A stretch of 64,000 bases of DNA from Diadophis punctatus similis (GCA_023053685.1 JALIGW010000028.1:6732501-6796500); one strand, 5' to 3'. Counted from the first letter of the stretch, positions 10,801-22,043 are shown. Numbers and translations: made by a program. The notes: generated by a model from the letters alone, not told the origin.

Positions 10801-13800
10801 ATGTGTGTTGGGACCGGTCTTGAAGCGTTATGTGAATTTCGTTGTATAGGTGTACTATATATATACGTACAATGACAATAAATTATTATTATTATTGTTT
10901 ATCCCCTGTCATGATGCATCACTAATGTTTGATTCGATAGCCCTATGAACAGATACAGACGGGAGACCGAACTCAAAAACAAAAACAAGTTGCTGGAGAA
11001 TGTCAAGAGTGAACTGAGTTTAAAAGTGGAGGAAATGCAGGTAGGAAGCAAACGGTAGAGTATGGGTGGTTCTTATAATTTTCTAATTCTAATTAGCTTT
11101 TTGAATGTGTAAACCCAGTCTTTCCTCTCCTTTGCTATTTTCATCTTTAGAGTAATGAGGGCTGTGCTAGTTGTGTAAGAATGACAGGCTGGAACTACTT
11201 TAAGGGTTTTATATCATCTCACAATATATCATTTTATAAGAGGATTAAAGTCTTTTTCTTCTGTTTGGTGTGGAAAAAATATTTGTGGATTAATGTGGTC
11301 TTCTTAGAAGAGAAAATCTATAACTGTATTCTCTAGTATTTCCCTCTATAGAACCATTTCTAATTCTTTCCTATTTTTTTGCTTAATCCAAAAAAGAATT
11401 TAAAGTAGAGGGAATAGTCTATGGCAGGGGTAGGCAAAGTTGGTTCTTCTGTGACTCATGGACTTCAACTCCCAGACTTTCTGAGCCAATCATGCTAGCT
11501 CAGGAATTCTGGGAGTTGAAGTCCATGAGTCATAGAAGAGCCAACTTTGCCTACCCCTGGTCTATGGCAATGATGGCGAACCTTTTTTTGCTTGGGTGCC
11601 AAAAGGGCGCACTTCAGAACTTCCAGTAGGCCCGTTGGGTCCGTTTTTCACCATCCACAGGCTCCGGAGGCTTTCCTGAAGCCTGGGGAGGGCGAAAATG
11701 GCCTCCCACCGCCCTCCGGAAGGTCGAAAATCAGCTGGAGCTGACAGGGCAACGCCTCGCATGCCCTCAGATATGGCTCTGCATGCCACAGGTTTGCCAT
11801 CACGGGTCTATGGGCTGTTTTTTTTTTTTAGCTTACAGTATATGTTTTTTAAAAAAAATTGTTTCTCACAGTTCCACAAATGTAGCATTCTACAGATATG
11901 GATAAATTCCATGATTTTCCAAAGTCCACATATTTGAAGGGCATCAAGTTTGGGGAAAACTGCAATCTTCTAACCTCCGCTCTCTTGATAGCTTCCACTG
12001 CCAGACATGACCAAGGACAAAGCGAGGAAGCATGAGAAAATAGTTTGCCTCCATACATCTGGCTTTTGAAGGGAGTCATTTGCTTTCTAAGTGCAGTGCC
12101 CTAGCCTTCCTAGGGGACTATTCAATTTTTGCATGGTGTCCATTTGGATATCTCCCATAGCAGAAGAAAAGATAATTTGGTATTTGCCATTAATAATGCA
12201 TTTCCATAACCTGGATCTACCTTCAATGCTTAAGTACTCCACCATGGGGAATGGCCATTTCTCGCACTTGAAATGTCTCTGCCTGCATATTCAAATATTG
12301 TTACGTTCATGGTAATATGTTTCCTAGCACTTCAAGCTAGTTCATGAAATAAGGGAGGAGAGGCTTCCAGATAGGAGAGGAGAAACGGATCAACCTTCCC
12401 TTTTCCAGGCTCTAAAACCTATTCCCTAAGTTTGCTATCCTACCATACCAAAACAAGAATTGTCTCAAGGTACACCAAAGTTCCATTCTCCCCCATATGT
12501 TTTTGAAATGATGGAACACTAGGTAGGGCCGTGATGGCGAACCTATGGCACGGGTGCCACAAGTGGCACGCGGAGCCATATTGGTGGGCATGCGAGCTCA
12601 GGTCCGGCGTGCATGTGTGCACCAGCTGGCTGATTTTCGGGCCTTCTGGGCCCACTGGGAGTCGGGAAACAGGCTGTTTCCAGCCTCCAGAGGGGTTGGG
12701 GAAGGCCGTTTTCACCCTCCCCAGGCTCCTAGAAAGGCTCTGGAGCCTGGGAAGAGCGAAAAATGGGCGTGCCATTGCATGCTGGGAGCAGGGGGGGTCA
12801 TGCGTGAATGTGCGGGGGTGCATGGAATTATGAGTGTGGGCACGCACACATGTGATCCCCGCATTCCCCCCCCCTTTTGGCACGCGAACCAAAAAAAGTT
12901 CGCCATCACTGGGGTAGGGAATGAAATTCACCCACAGAGCCAAATCCAGCCACCAACACTAAGCTACTATTTATGAGATTAGTGAAATCTTACTTCGTGT
13001 AACACGTTTTCTAAATCTTAAGAAATCATCATCATCGCTGACATTTATAATAGCCATGAGAAAATAATGTCCCTCCAAATAAAAAGGTGGTTCTATTGCA
13101 CAATTCTTCCTCTTTTCTTGTGTCCTTATTTATTTCTTAAAGACCTAATTAAAAATAGGTGCTTTTCTTAATCTGCCTTTTGGTTTGGTCTCTGCAGAAG
13201 GATATGACAGATATGAAGAAGCTGTGTGATAGTCTTGAAAAAGAAAATGAGAAGCTGAAAAAATTTCAGGAAAGCTGCCTCTTGATATTAGAAGCCAGGA
13301 ATTGGGACCCAGGTAAAACATTTAATATTCTGTGCTAATTGCAAACAAGACAATCGTATACAGTATTATTTCTGTCACTATCTTTCCTCCAGCAGAAGGC
13401 TAAAACTCCTATGATGGTAGGGCCCTCTTCATGTAATTAAGAAGGCCTAGACCAGTGATGGCGAACCTATGGCACGGGTGCCACAAGTGGCACGCGGAGC
13501 CATATCTGCCGGCACGCAAGCCGTTGCCCTAGCTCAGCTCCAGTGCACATGTGCATGCCCACCAGCTGATTTTTGGCTTGCGTGGAGGCTCTGGGAGAGC
13601 GATTTTGGCCTCCGGAGGGCCTCCGGGGTGGCGGGGGGGAGCATTTTCACCCTCCCCATTTCCAAGAAAGCCTCGAGCCTGGGGAGGACAAAAAACGGGC
13701 CTACTGGTCCCACTGGAAGTCGGGAAATGGGGATGTGGGGGGGGGGTCATGCACACATGTGCAGGGGGGTGGGGCAAGCGGGGGGCTTTGAATTATGGGT

Positions 13801-16800
13801 GTGGGCACGCACGCACATACAATAGCGCATGCGCGCACTATTTCGGCACCCGAGGAAAAAAAGGTTCGCCATCACTGGCCTAGACTAGTGTTTCCCAAAA
13901 GGTGATCCATGAGCCATTGATGATCTAGGAAACTTGACCAGGTAGTCTGACACAGTCTGTTTGTCACTATAGCCTGCATCCGCTTCTAAACTGTCAGTCA
14001 CCTGCTCAGTCTTTTTAATATTAAACAATTTTAATATTTCAAGGTATCTGTTGAACATTCTCAACCAGCGAATTGGTGCTAAAAGTAGCCATTGCTATAT
14101 AGCACTTTATACATAAAGCAATTCAAATGCTTAATAAATGTTTAAGTTTAGATTTTTAATATTTTAAAAATGGGAGAGGATGGGAAATCATATCGAACTG
14201 TAATAATTATATGCTGAAAACATTCATCTTCTTAGGGATTTAAACATAGGGAGGAAATTTAATTATTTAATTGGGTGGGCCCCACATTTTCCCGCTATTT
14301 AGTGCAGAAAGTTTGTGAAACGTTGGCCTAGACCAGGGGTCGGCAACCCGCGGCTCCGGAGCCGCATGTGGCTCTTTGGGCCCCTTGCTGTGGCTTCCTG
14401 TCCCATCACTGGCTGGCCTCGCCCTCCCCTCCCTCACCTGGCCTGAGAAGGTAAGAGCGACGGTGTGAATGGAGAAGGGGCCGGGGCTGATTATCTGGCA
14501 CTAGTTGAGGAACATAGCCACCCCCGGTCGAGGGTTCTCTTCGGGCGACCCTCCTCCCCCTCTTGCGACTCTTGGCTGGCTGTGGCAAGGCCAGGAGTGT
14601 GCGCATGCGTGGGGAGACCCTTAAGTGAGTGCCAAAACGCAGCGAAGGCTCGCTCGGAGGGCTGGCAGCTGCTCGCTTAAGGAGAGTCTTTGGACGCAGC
14701 TTCTCTCCTGCCCTAAGGATCTGGCCATTGCCTTGCCGTGTCCCATCCCCACCCCAACCCCTTCCTGCAGCTCTTCGGCTGAGGGGGTGGGCATAAGCTC
14801 CAGCCCAAAGCGGCAGGAAACGAAGGCTGCCTTCGCTCTGGCGACCCTTTCATGCAGGGTGGTGGGGGCATGACAAAGCGATGGCCAGATTCTTAGGACA
14901 GGAAAGAAGCGGCCCTGTAACTGCCTTCACGCCACATTTGCACATAAGGCAGCTTCGCTTCCTGCCGCTTCGGGCTGGAGCTCACGCCCTCCCCGCTCGG
15001 CCGAAGAGCTGCAGGGGGGGAAACGGGATGGGACACAGCAAGACAATGGCCAGATCCTTAGGGCAGGAGAGAAACCACATCCAAAGACCCTCCTTAAGTG
15101 AGCAGCCATCCGCCACCCACCCTCCGCATGCGCCTTTGCGCCTTGAGGGTCTCCCCGCGAGTGCCACAGCCAGCCAGGGAGTTGCGAGAAGGGGAGGAGG
15201 GTCACTCGAAGAGAAGCCAGGGGTGGTGATCGTTCCTCAGCACACATAGAGAGAAAGGAAGAGAGAGGGAGAAAGAGAGATGAGGGAGAGAGAGATGGGT
15301 GGTGAGGAAGGGGAGAGAGAGAGATAGGGAGAGGGAAAGAGATGAGAGGGAGAAAGAGAGAGAGAGATACCTTTTTCTCATAGAAAAGAAAACAGCCACA
15401 AAACCTGGGTAGGTGTAGCTTGGGGGGGGTGTCATGTGACTCAGTGGGAGTGATGTCGAGTTGGCCACGCCCACCCAGGTTTTGTGGCTCTGCGTGTTTT
15501 GTTTTCTCTGGGAAATGGGTCCAAATGGCTCTTTGAGTTTTTAAAGTTGCCGACCCCTGGCCTAGACTATGTAGTACAAAGTAGAATCTAGGTGGTAAAA
15601 AGCAGGGAGATGTTTATTGTTCTCTGTTTTGTTATGTATGGACTAAGCCACTTTAAAGTTCAACCGCTGAATAAATTATTAGTTAACTAGTAATTCTTAT
15701 AATTAGGCCAGGACAAAAACGTTCCCCATTTTTGCTGCCCAACTGAAGGTTTGATGGTTGAATGCTTTTTTCACTCAGAGCATATGCTCTGCCTCTGAAA
15801 TATGATTCCTTTGTATGAAATCATTCTGATTCATGTGATACTATTCGGAAACAGATGTTTGGGAATTTCTTACCAAAGGAGGCAGCAGAATAACTCCAAA
15901 GTTGCTTGCCTTCTATGCTTCCAGTTAAATGAGAAGAAATACAGCCTTATATATTTGAAATACAATAAAATATTTGAAAATCAGTTACAGGTGAACAAAT
16001 TTTGGAGGAGGAAGAAACAAACAAGAAGACACAGAGTGAGATAACGGTAAAAATGTGGTTCTTTTACTATTCCCAAGGAGAAATATAATCTAATCTGACG
16101 CAGTCTTAAGATTTCGTTACTAACCCAGTAGTTCCAAAGCTTGCAAATGCAAGTAGGTAAATAGGTACTACTTCGGTAGGAAGGTAAGAGTTCTACAGGC
16201 CTCAGCATATATATATTGACCATGGTATCCTTCTGCGTCGTCTCGGAGAGGTGGGGGTGGGCGGCACTGTTTTGCAGTGGTTCTCCTCCTTCCTCTCTGA
16301 CAGGACGCAGTCGGTGTTGACAGGGGGGCAGAGGTCGAGCCCTAGGCCCCTACTATGTGGGGTGCCACAGGGCTCGGTCCTCTCGCCCATCCTGTTTAAT
16401 ATCTACATGAAGCCGCTGGGTGAGATCATCCGACGACACGGGGTGAGGTATCAGCAATATGCTGATGATACCCAGTTGTACATCTCCACCCCGTCTCAAT
16501 TTGGGGAAGCCGTAGACGTAATGGACCGCTGCCTGGCCGATGTTAGGGTCTGGATGGGGAAGAACCGGCTAAAGCTTAACCCTGACAAGACTGAGTGGCT
16601 GTGGATATTGCCTCCTAAGGACTCGACCAACTGTCCCTCCTTGATTCTTGGGGGGGAGAAATTAGCCCCCTCAGAACGGGTCCGCAATTTGGGTGTCCTC
16701 CTAGACCCACAGCTAAAATTGGAACAACATCTTTCAGCTGTGGCTAGGGGGACCTTTGCACAAGTACGTCTTGTGCACCAATTGCGACCCTACTTGGAGA

Positions 16801-19144
16801 AGGAGGCACTTCTTACAGTCGCTCATGCCCTTATCACCTCACGGCTGGATTACTGCAATGCGCTCTACATGGGGCTACCCTTGAAGAGTGTCCGGCGACT
16901 GCAATTGGTGCAAAATGCAGCTGCGCGAGCTGTGGTGGGTGTACCTAGATGCACCCACGTAACACCTATCCTCCGCCAGCTGCATTGGCTGCCCATTAGT
17001 CTCCGGATCCAATTTAAGGTGTTGGTCGTTACCTTTAAAGCCCTACATGGCTCAGGGCCAGGTTATCTTCGGGACCGCATCCTGCCGCATACCTCCCTAC
17101 GACCGGTTAGAGCCCACAGAGTCGGCCTCCTCCAGGTCCCGTCGACCAAACAATGTCGGCTAGCGGGACCTAGGGGGAGGGCCTTCTCTGTGGGAGCCCC
17201 CTCCCTTTGGAACCAGCTCCCTCCAGAGATCAGGACCATCCCCACCCTACTGGCCTTCCGTAAAGCAATAAAAACTTGGCTCTTCCGGCAGGCAGGGTAT
17301 GAATGAAAGTTTGTTTTTTAATGGATAGTATTTTAATATGGCTCCTTTTAAAAATTGTTTTTTATGTGTTTCTATATCTGCTGTGAGCCGCCCAGAGTCC
17401 CCCGGGAGTTGGGCGGCATAGAAATTTTAATAAATAAATAAAATAAATAAATAAATAAATATAGTCATGCCAGCCACATGACCACGGAAGCGGCTTTGGA
17501 CAATGCTGGCTTCCTCAGCTAGGAAACTGAGATGAGCATCACCCGTTAGAGTCAGACATGACAGGGAAACCTTTAATCTTTTTAAAGCAAAGGACAGGGT
17601 TCAGGGTACAACAAGTAATCTAATAGTTGAATCTTACTTCTACATTGGCAACTGGTTAATCTTAGCAATTGTTTCTGAGGGTGGTAGCCTAATTGAGGGA
17701 GTGCAGAGTTAAGACTGTGTGATATAAGGTTGTTGAATACCTTTCTGAGTGTGTCCCTTTCCAATGTTTATTTCTGAGGTAGCTTCTCTATTCTATGGCT
17801 AGCTGCTGAATTTAGTTTATGACCCTAGTCATGGGTATAAAATATAAAATAAAATAAAATATAAACGTTTCACTTTTAATTATGAATTAGAAGTTGATAA
17901 TAGTGCTATTTCTGATGTCTTTGCCTTTCAGGTTTTATCAGACAAACTTAATGCTGATCTTGAATTGTTCATCCAAATGGCTAAAGAGGAAAAAGAAAAT
18001 ATTCAGGTAAAACTAGGATGGATTTTCCTCTTTGCCCCTTTAGATATACGTATATTACTACCATACAACATCCGTGTTTAATATTTGTAATGCTTTTATT
18101 CTAAACTTATTCTAACAACTTCTGTATATCTATAGAAAAAAAAACCCTCAGAATTTGGCATCTGGTAGTTACTATTTATTTGTATGTATGTATCAATTCC
18201 AAGAGACTCTCACTTTGTTTTGTGCAAGCAATCTCTGACAGATGTTTTGCACCTAACTGACACATGTAAGAAGGGAGAAACCTGTTCTGTTGAAACTAAG
18301 GACAGAAGAAAAACCTACAAGTTGAAACTAAAGTGGATTCAAATTGAATCCTGTACTAGATAGTAACCGCTGCTAAGCAATAGAAGAGTGTGGCACATCC
18401 ATTTTCTTTCCTGGAAAATTTGAAAGGAGGTGGATGACCCCTTGTTGGGAGTTAGATCAGTGGATTTGTGCACAAAGTAGGGAGCAACTAAATGACATAA
18501 AGTCAGCTCCAGCTCCTAGATTGTTTCTTATACAGATAATCCTCTACTTAAAATCATTCATTTAGCAACTCTTCAAAGTTACAGCAGCACTGAAAAAACT
18601 GATTTACAACCAGTCTTTGCACTTATAACCATTGGAACATCCCCACAGCCATGTGATCAAAATTTGGGCAATTGGCTCTCCGCAAGTATTTACAATGGTT
18701 GCAGCATACTGGGGCCGCATGATTATCATTTGCAACCATCCAAGCTAGATTCTGACAATAGAGGAAGCCGGATTCGCCTTAACTCTGTCATTACCTTAAT
18801 ATGTGATTCATTTAACAACCATGGCAAAAAGGTCATAAAATAGCACACAATTCATTTAACAATTCCCTTGCTTAGCAACAAAAATTTCTGGTCTCAACTG
18901 TGATCAGAAACTGAGTACTACCTGTACATCAAATTTCATAACTCTAGAATTTATTAATTGCAATTGTAATAAAGTAGACATAGCTACTTAACCACTTTTT
19001 TCTTTACAGAATGCTCAGACCAGATGGAAGCAGATAGAGGAGGAGAGGACCCATTTCTTAGAGGAGCAACAATGTTTTCATAGGGAAATGGAAGAGCTGT
19101 CTGCTGCCTTAAACCAGGAAGTTGACTTCTTAAACTCATCATAG
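7740..19144 (+). CDS. KNSTRN: KNSTRN (small kinetochore-associated protein, kinastrin/SKAP), seven exons
   Basis: Exons 7740-7821, 8795-8930, 10941-11040, 13198-13312, 15991-16046, 17932-18006 and 19010-19144 join with matching phases and no internal stop. From the ATG at 7752 (A at -3, G at +4) they give 228 codons and a TAG stop. The C-terminal two thirds are charged and coiled-coil-like. They follow the order of human KNSTRN: an ELKNKNKLLE segment (human ELKDKNQLLE), then LKKFQESCLLILEARNWDP (human LEKFRDNCLAILESKGLDP), then a Glu/Lys-rich helix ending near FLEEQQ (human FLEQQ). KNSTRN links kinetochores and spindle microtubules for chromosome alignment and separation. Human protein is 316 aa, so this model is short at the N-terminus, which is the fast-evolving part; a further upstream coding exon may have been missed. 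Synteny with IVD downstream supports the call. Human comparison is from memory. Confidence 0.88.
7822..8794. other. KNSTRN intron, nothing recognised
   Basis: No repeat family or further exon recognised. Confidence 0.3.
8795..8930 (+). CDS. KNSTRN: KNSTRN exon
   Basis: Acceptor ccttatttgaag, donor AAAG|gtatat. Carries 45 codons of polar sequence (from EVQPCDYTK to KDPNQ). The two bases left over join the next exon in frame (AG + C gives Ser). An alternative acceptor CAG at 8802 would not match the phase of exon 7740-7821. Confidence 0.72.
8931..9614. other. KNSTRN intron, nothing recognised
   Basis: AT-rich, no repeat or exon recognised. Confidence 0.3.
9615..10208. mobile_element. TA-flanked MITE, family M1 (CAGGTAGTCCTCGACTTA)
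   Basis: Inverted ends CAGGTATTCCTCAACTTA and GTAAGTCGAGGACTACCTG with TA on both sides, as in Tc1/mariner-type MITEs. Interrupted by the 186-bp element at 9929-10114. Other copies: 18533-18924, 37913-38624, 49034-49910. Confidence 0.85.
9929..10114. mobile_element. Small hAT-like MITE nested in the M1 copy
   Basis: Ends CACTGTTTCC and GGGAACATTG. Perfect 8-bp duplication GTCATAAG (9921-9928, 10115-10122), which fits the nTnnnnAn target pattern of Ac-type hATs. Interior is CpG-rich (GCCGCGCGG repeats). Confidence 0.85.
10700..10900 (+). repeat. Possible 3' end of an unidentified retroelement
   Basis: gaatttcgttgtatagg...caatgacaataaa followed by (ATT)n resembles a retroposon 3' end. Family not recognised. 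Confidence 0.3.
10941..11040 (+). CDS. KNSTRN: KNSTRN coiled-coil exon
   Basis: Acceptor gattcgatag, donor CAG|gtagga. Encodes the start of the coiled coil (PMNRYRRETELKNKNKLLE...), matching the human ELKDKNQLLEAVNKQL segment in position and sequence. Ends in phase 0. Confidence 0.88.
11425..11559. mobile_element. Foldback hAT MITE
   Basis: Near-perfect palindrome, CAGGGGTAGGCAAAG to CTTTGCCTACCCCTG, with GTCTATGG at 11417-11424 and 11560-11567. The right copy is shared with the next element. Confidence 0.92.
11568..11805. mobile_element. hAT MITE, CAGTGATGGCGAACC family
   Basis: Starts CAATGATGGCGAACC and ends GGTTTGCCATCACGG. Flanked by GTCTATGG (11560-11567 and 11806-11813), the same 8-mer as the element to its left. 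Confidence 0.9.
12529..12911. mobile_element. hAT MITE, CAGTGATGGCGAACC family
   Basis: Ends CCGTGATGGCGAACC and GTTCGCCATCACTG. Target duplication AGGTAGGG (12521-12528) / GGGTAGGG (12912-12919). Confidence 0.9.
13198..13312 (+). CDS. KNSTRN: KNSTRN coiled-coil exon
   Basis: Acceptor ggtctctgcag, donor CCAG|gtaaaa. Encodes KDMTDMKKLCDSLEKENEK followed by the conserved LKKFQESCLLILEARNWDP. Ends in phase 1, completed by the small exon at 15991. Confidence 0.88.
13453..13877. mobile_element. hAT MITE, CAGTGATGGCGAACC family
   Basis: Ends CAGTGATGGCGAACC and GGTTCGCCATCACTG. Perfect duplication GCCTAGAC (13445-13452, 13878-13885). First of three abutting insertions. Confidence 0.95.
13886..14325. 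mobile_element. hAT-like MITE, TAGTGTTTCCC ends
   Basis: Ends TAGTGTTTCCC and GTGAAACGTTG, decayed versions of CAGTGTTTCCC and its inverse. Flanked by GCCTAGAC (13878-13885, 14326-14333). Middle of three abutting insertions; it looks the most decayed and therefore the oldest. Confidence 0.75.
14334..15559. mobile_element. Non-autonomous hAT element, 1.2 kb, foldback interior
   Basis: Ends CAGGGGTCGGCAACC and GTTGCCGACCCCTG. Flanked by GCCTAGAC (14326-14333, 15560-15567). Interior has inverted copies (cctaaggatctggccattg near 14713, inverse near 15045) and a GA-rich tract at 15242-15370. Open frames inside are not host genes. Confidence 0.93.
15991..16046 (+). CDS. KNSTRN: KNSTRN 56-bp micro-exon
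   Basis: A 56-bp exon between cagttacag and ACG|gtaaaa. It encodes EQILEEEETNKKTQSEIT and converts phase 1 to phase 0. Without it the exons at 13312 and 17932 would join out of frame and reach a stop after a few codons, so it is required. Confidence 0.85.
16119..16214 (+). mobile_element. Sauria-type SINE, 5' portion (split by an L2 insertion)
   Basis: Body text gtaggtaaataggtac...ggtaggaaggtaa matches the middle of Sauria SINEs. It continues at 17461 after the LINE. The tRNA-like head is missing. Confidence 0.65.
16215..17460 (+). mobile_element. L2-clade LINE, C-terminal reverse transcriptase
   Basis: One open frame (to TGA at 17304) shows GVPQGSVLSPILFNIYMKPL, QQYADDTQLYIS, NLGVLLDPQL, LITSRLDYCNALYMGLP and LRQLHWLPISLRIQFKVL, typical of L2/CR1-type reverse transcriptases. 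The 3' UTR ends gttgggcggcatagaaattt and (AAAT)n. 5'-truncated, but the remaining frame is uninterrupted, so it is fairly young. It lies in a KNSTRN intron. Confidence 0.9.
17461..17580 (+). mobile_element. Sauria-type SINE, 3' portion
   Basis: agtcatgccagccacatgac...gagatgagcatcacc...gaaacctttaatc is the typical Sauria SINE 3' half and continues the fragment at 16119. Confidence 0.75.
17932..18006 (+). CDS. KNSTRN: KNSTRN exon
   Basis: 75 bp, exactly 25 codons, acceptor tttgcctttcag, donor CAG|gtaaaa. Encodes VLSDKLNADLELFIQMAKEE and a few further residues, aligning with human LQEELKLFNETAKKQMEEL. Confidence 0.9.
18533..18924. mobile_element. TA-flanked MITE, family M1
   Basis: Ends CAGATAATCCTCTACTTA and GAGTACTACCTG with TA on both sides. 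Inside the last KNSTRN intron, 85 bp before the last exon. Confidence 0.75.
19010..19144 (+). CDS. KNSTRN: KNSTRN last coding exon with stop
   Basis: Acceptor ttctttacag, then 44 codons and TAG at 19142-19144. Contains the FLEEQQ helix and ends EVDFLNSS. A poly(A) signal follows 66 bases later. Confidence 0.9.
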   Translation, partial: NAQTRWKQIEEERTHFLEEQQCFHREMEELSAALNQEVDFLNSS

Positions 19145-19209
19145 ACTTAGGTTGAGCAATTTATTGTTAGAAAAATTCACCAAGAAAATCAACAGGAGTC
19201 CAAATGAAC

Positions 19210-19215
19210 AATAAA
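19210..19215 (+). promoter_or_regulatory. AATAAA poly(A) signal of KNSTRN
   Basis: Canonical AATAAA 65 nt after the stop codon, implying a very short 3' UTR. Further AATAAA hexamers occur near 20240-20270 and could serve a longer form. Confidence 0.5.
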
Positions 19216-20599
19216 AAAGCAGTTTTTATTTTACTTTGCGCAAAGGTCCTCTCCTGGACAGAGATTGAAGTCTCTGAATCAAAAGAGGCAGTGTCATTAT
19301 GCGAGTTCAAGGTTTAAATACAAAAAGCATGTTTCCACCTCATTCCTCCATGCCATTGTCCAACCCCTTCCCTCATCATCCTATCATTCTGGAAATTCCC
19401 TAGAACTTTATATCATTTTTGGACATCTGCACATTTCCTCTGTCTATGTCAGCGTGTTCTCTCCCACATTCTTCTCTGCAAAACATTTCCTCTAAACATT
19501 TCCTCTCAACCTCCCCTCTCAGCACAAATATACCTTGTTGATCAGAAACAGTGAAAGATAGATGACATGCAAAAATACATTTTGTTATACAATATAATTC
19601 GTCATACAAATGGTTGTGCTATTGCTCTTGTTACGTCTTATTTCTTACAAGAATAAGGCTCCATTTTCAAGTTTACCATGGATCATTTAAACAATAACTC
19701 ATATTCTACAGAATAGCTAGAAATGTAAGAAGATATGAAACTTAAGTTTAAACTGTACATACCAGAGAAATTTAAAGAATATTGTTTTTCATGTTTTTCT
19801 TGTTTTTTTCTTGGCTTTGGAAGAAGCTAATCTAGGTATGTGAGATATATCCTCTGTCATCTTACATCTCTCAATCTTTTAGTTTTCTGTTCCTGAATTC
19901 TATTCCCTAAATATTAATTTACAGACAGAAATGTTTATTACTCCTATTTATCGAGATTGAAGAACTTTACATATGTCGCATGCAGGCTCTTCAGATTGAA
20001 CTTCAGCTTCCATCAGTCCTAGCTAATATGGATGATGACAAAAGATTGTGGAAGTTGTTTCCAAAATAGGGGGAGCAATCTATACTATATTATAAAATAT
20101 TTAAGCTGTTCCATTGGCAGGCCATTATAATGTATCAATGGGCAGCAAACGAGGGGTATTAATTAAAATCAATTAAATTCTGAGTGGTTATATAATTTGG
20201 CTCAATAGGTGATGCATTTATGCTGTTGAGTTGACATTTTGAATAAATTATTGATGTTAATGGCAATAAAAAATTATTGATTTATTTAAGTTTTACTTCT
20301 AATTGCTTATGTCACCTGCACACTCTGGGAAAGTGTAGAAAACATCTTAGGCAGATTGTTGTATTTTAATTTCCTTCCTTCCTAATCAATTTTTGCTCTG
20401 TAGAAGCTTTCTAGTTAGCTAGGCTAGGTAAAAATACCTCAGCATATTTTATATGCTGAGGTATATAGATTTCAAATATTGTCCAAGTCTTCTAAAGATT
20501 TTTGAAGCTTTTTGGACAATCCACTTTCAATTTCTGTTTCAGAAAGAAAAGTATTTTTATTATTAAGCTGCATTAGATTTTATTACTGTACCTAGATTG
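19216..20599. other. Intergenic sequence downstream of KNSTRN
   Basis: AT-rich; possible longer KNSTRN 3' UTR. A 31-bp palindrome (arm ATACCTCAGCATAT) lies at 20434-20464. Confidence 0.3.
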
Positions 20600-20925
20600 T
20601 TGCTATCTTCTATAATCATCATCACATCCTCTGTTAAGCACATTGGCTACAAGCGTACTCCACAGTTCTCTGTCCGCAGCTAGTCTCCACATCTTTCTAT
20701 TTAAGATTGATTTTTTTCTGATCTTCCTAAAATATTTAGCACCAGGTTTTCTTCGGCTTTCTTCATTTTCTCAGACCATCTGGTGGTATCCAGTTGATTG
20801 CAGACTTTGCTGGATGTTGCTAACTCATGTGGAGCACATGTCCAGTAAAGGCCATTCTTTGTTTTGGCACTATCAAGAGTCTCTTCAGGAATTACTTATT
20901 TGTAGAATTTCCTCATGTGTGACAT

Positions 20926-20926
<1 letters not shown>
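20600..20926 (-). mobile_element. RTE-type LINE fragment (part of a split copy)
   Basis: Minus-strand reading gives decayed RRKPGAKYFRKIRKK and MWRLAADRELW. Its continuation lies beyond the large insertion, at 28735-29209 and 29850-30010. Confidence 0.5.
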
Positions 20927-20984
<58 letters not shown>

Positions 20985-21030
20985 TTATGGTGTTCTTATA
21001 TGCCGCCCAACTCCCGAAGGTTAACATGGT
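20927..21030 (-). mobile_element. L2 3' tail fragment
   Basis: (ATTT)n then atatgccgcccaactcccgaagg, the antisense of the L2 3' end also seen at 31051 and 32800. Confidence 0.65.
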
Positions 21031-21237
21031 TCCAATATGAGCTATACCAGTGGTTCCCAAATTTTTTCAGTCCACCGCCCCCTTGGTGCTACAAACTCAT
21101 CCTCACCGCCCCCCACCCCACCTCTCAGGTGGGCGTGGCTTAATGATCAGGTGACTGGGTAGGCATGGCCAATTTGTAAAGTGGTGAAACTCACTTAACA
21201 ATGCTCTTGCTTAGCAACCAAAATGTTAGGCTCAATT

Positions 21238-22012
21238 GTGGTCATGTCTTTCTTTCCTTCTTTCTTCTCTACCTTCCCCCTTTCTTTTTTTTCTGTCTTT
21301 CTTCCTACCATCTTTCTTTTTCTGTCTGTCTATCTGTCTGTCTTCCTTCCCTCCTACCATCTCGTCTGTCTGTCTGTCTTCCTACCTACCATCTTTCTTT
21401 CTTTCTTCCTCCCTCCCTTTCTTTCCTTCTTCCCTCCCTTCTCTTCCCTCCCTCCTTTCTTTTTCTGTCTGTCTTCCTTCCTTCCTACCTACCATTTCTG
21501 TCTGTCTGCCTCCCTCCCTCCCTCTTTCTTTCTCTTTCTTTCTTTCTTCCTTTCTTTTTCTTTCTTTCCTTCTTCCCTCCCTCCTTTCTTTTTCTGTCTA
21601 TCTATCTTCCTACCATCTTTCTCTTCCTACCATCTTTCTTTCTCTTCCTTTCTGTCTTCCTCCCTTTCTTTCCTTCTTTCCTCCCTTCCCTTCCCCCCCT
21701 CCTTTCTTTGTCTGTCTGTCTTCCTTCCTACCATCTTTCTTTCTGTCTGTCTGTCTCCCTCCCTCTTTCTTCCTTTCTTTATCTTTCTTTCCTTTTTCTT
21801 TCCTTCTTCCCTCCCTCCTTTCTTTGTCTGTCTGTCTTCCTTCCTACCATCTTTCTTTCTGTCTGTCTTCCTCCCTCCCTCTTTCTTCCTTTCTTTATCT
21901 TTCTTTCCTTTTTCTTTCCTTCCTCCCTCCTTTCTTTTTCTGTCTTCCTTTCTACCATCGTTCTTTCTTTCTTTCCTTTTCCTTTCCTTCTTCCCTCCCT
22001 TCCCTTCCCTCC
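21238..22012. repeat. Complex pyrimidine microsatellite (CTTT, CCTT, CTGT, CCCT)
   Basis: About 775 bp of almost only C and T on the + strand. All six open frames over it are low-complexity artefacts. Confidence 0.95.
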
Positions 22013-22043
22013 CACCAGCCATGGCCAGGCCGCTGCCGCTCAC

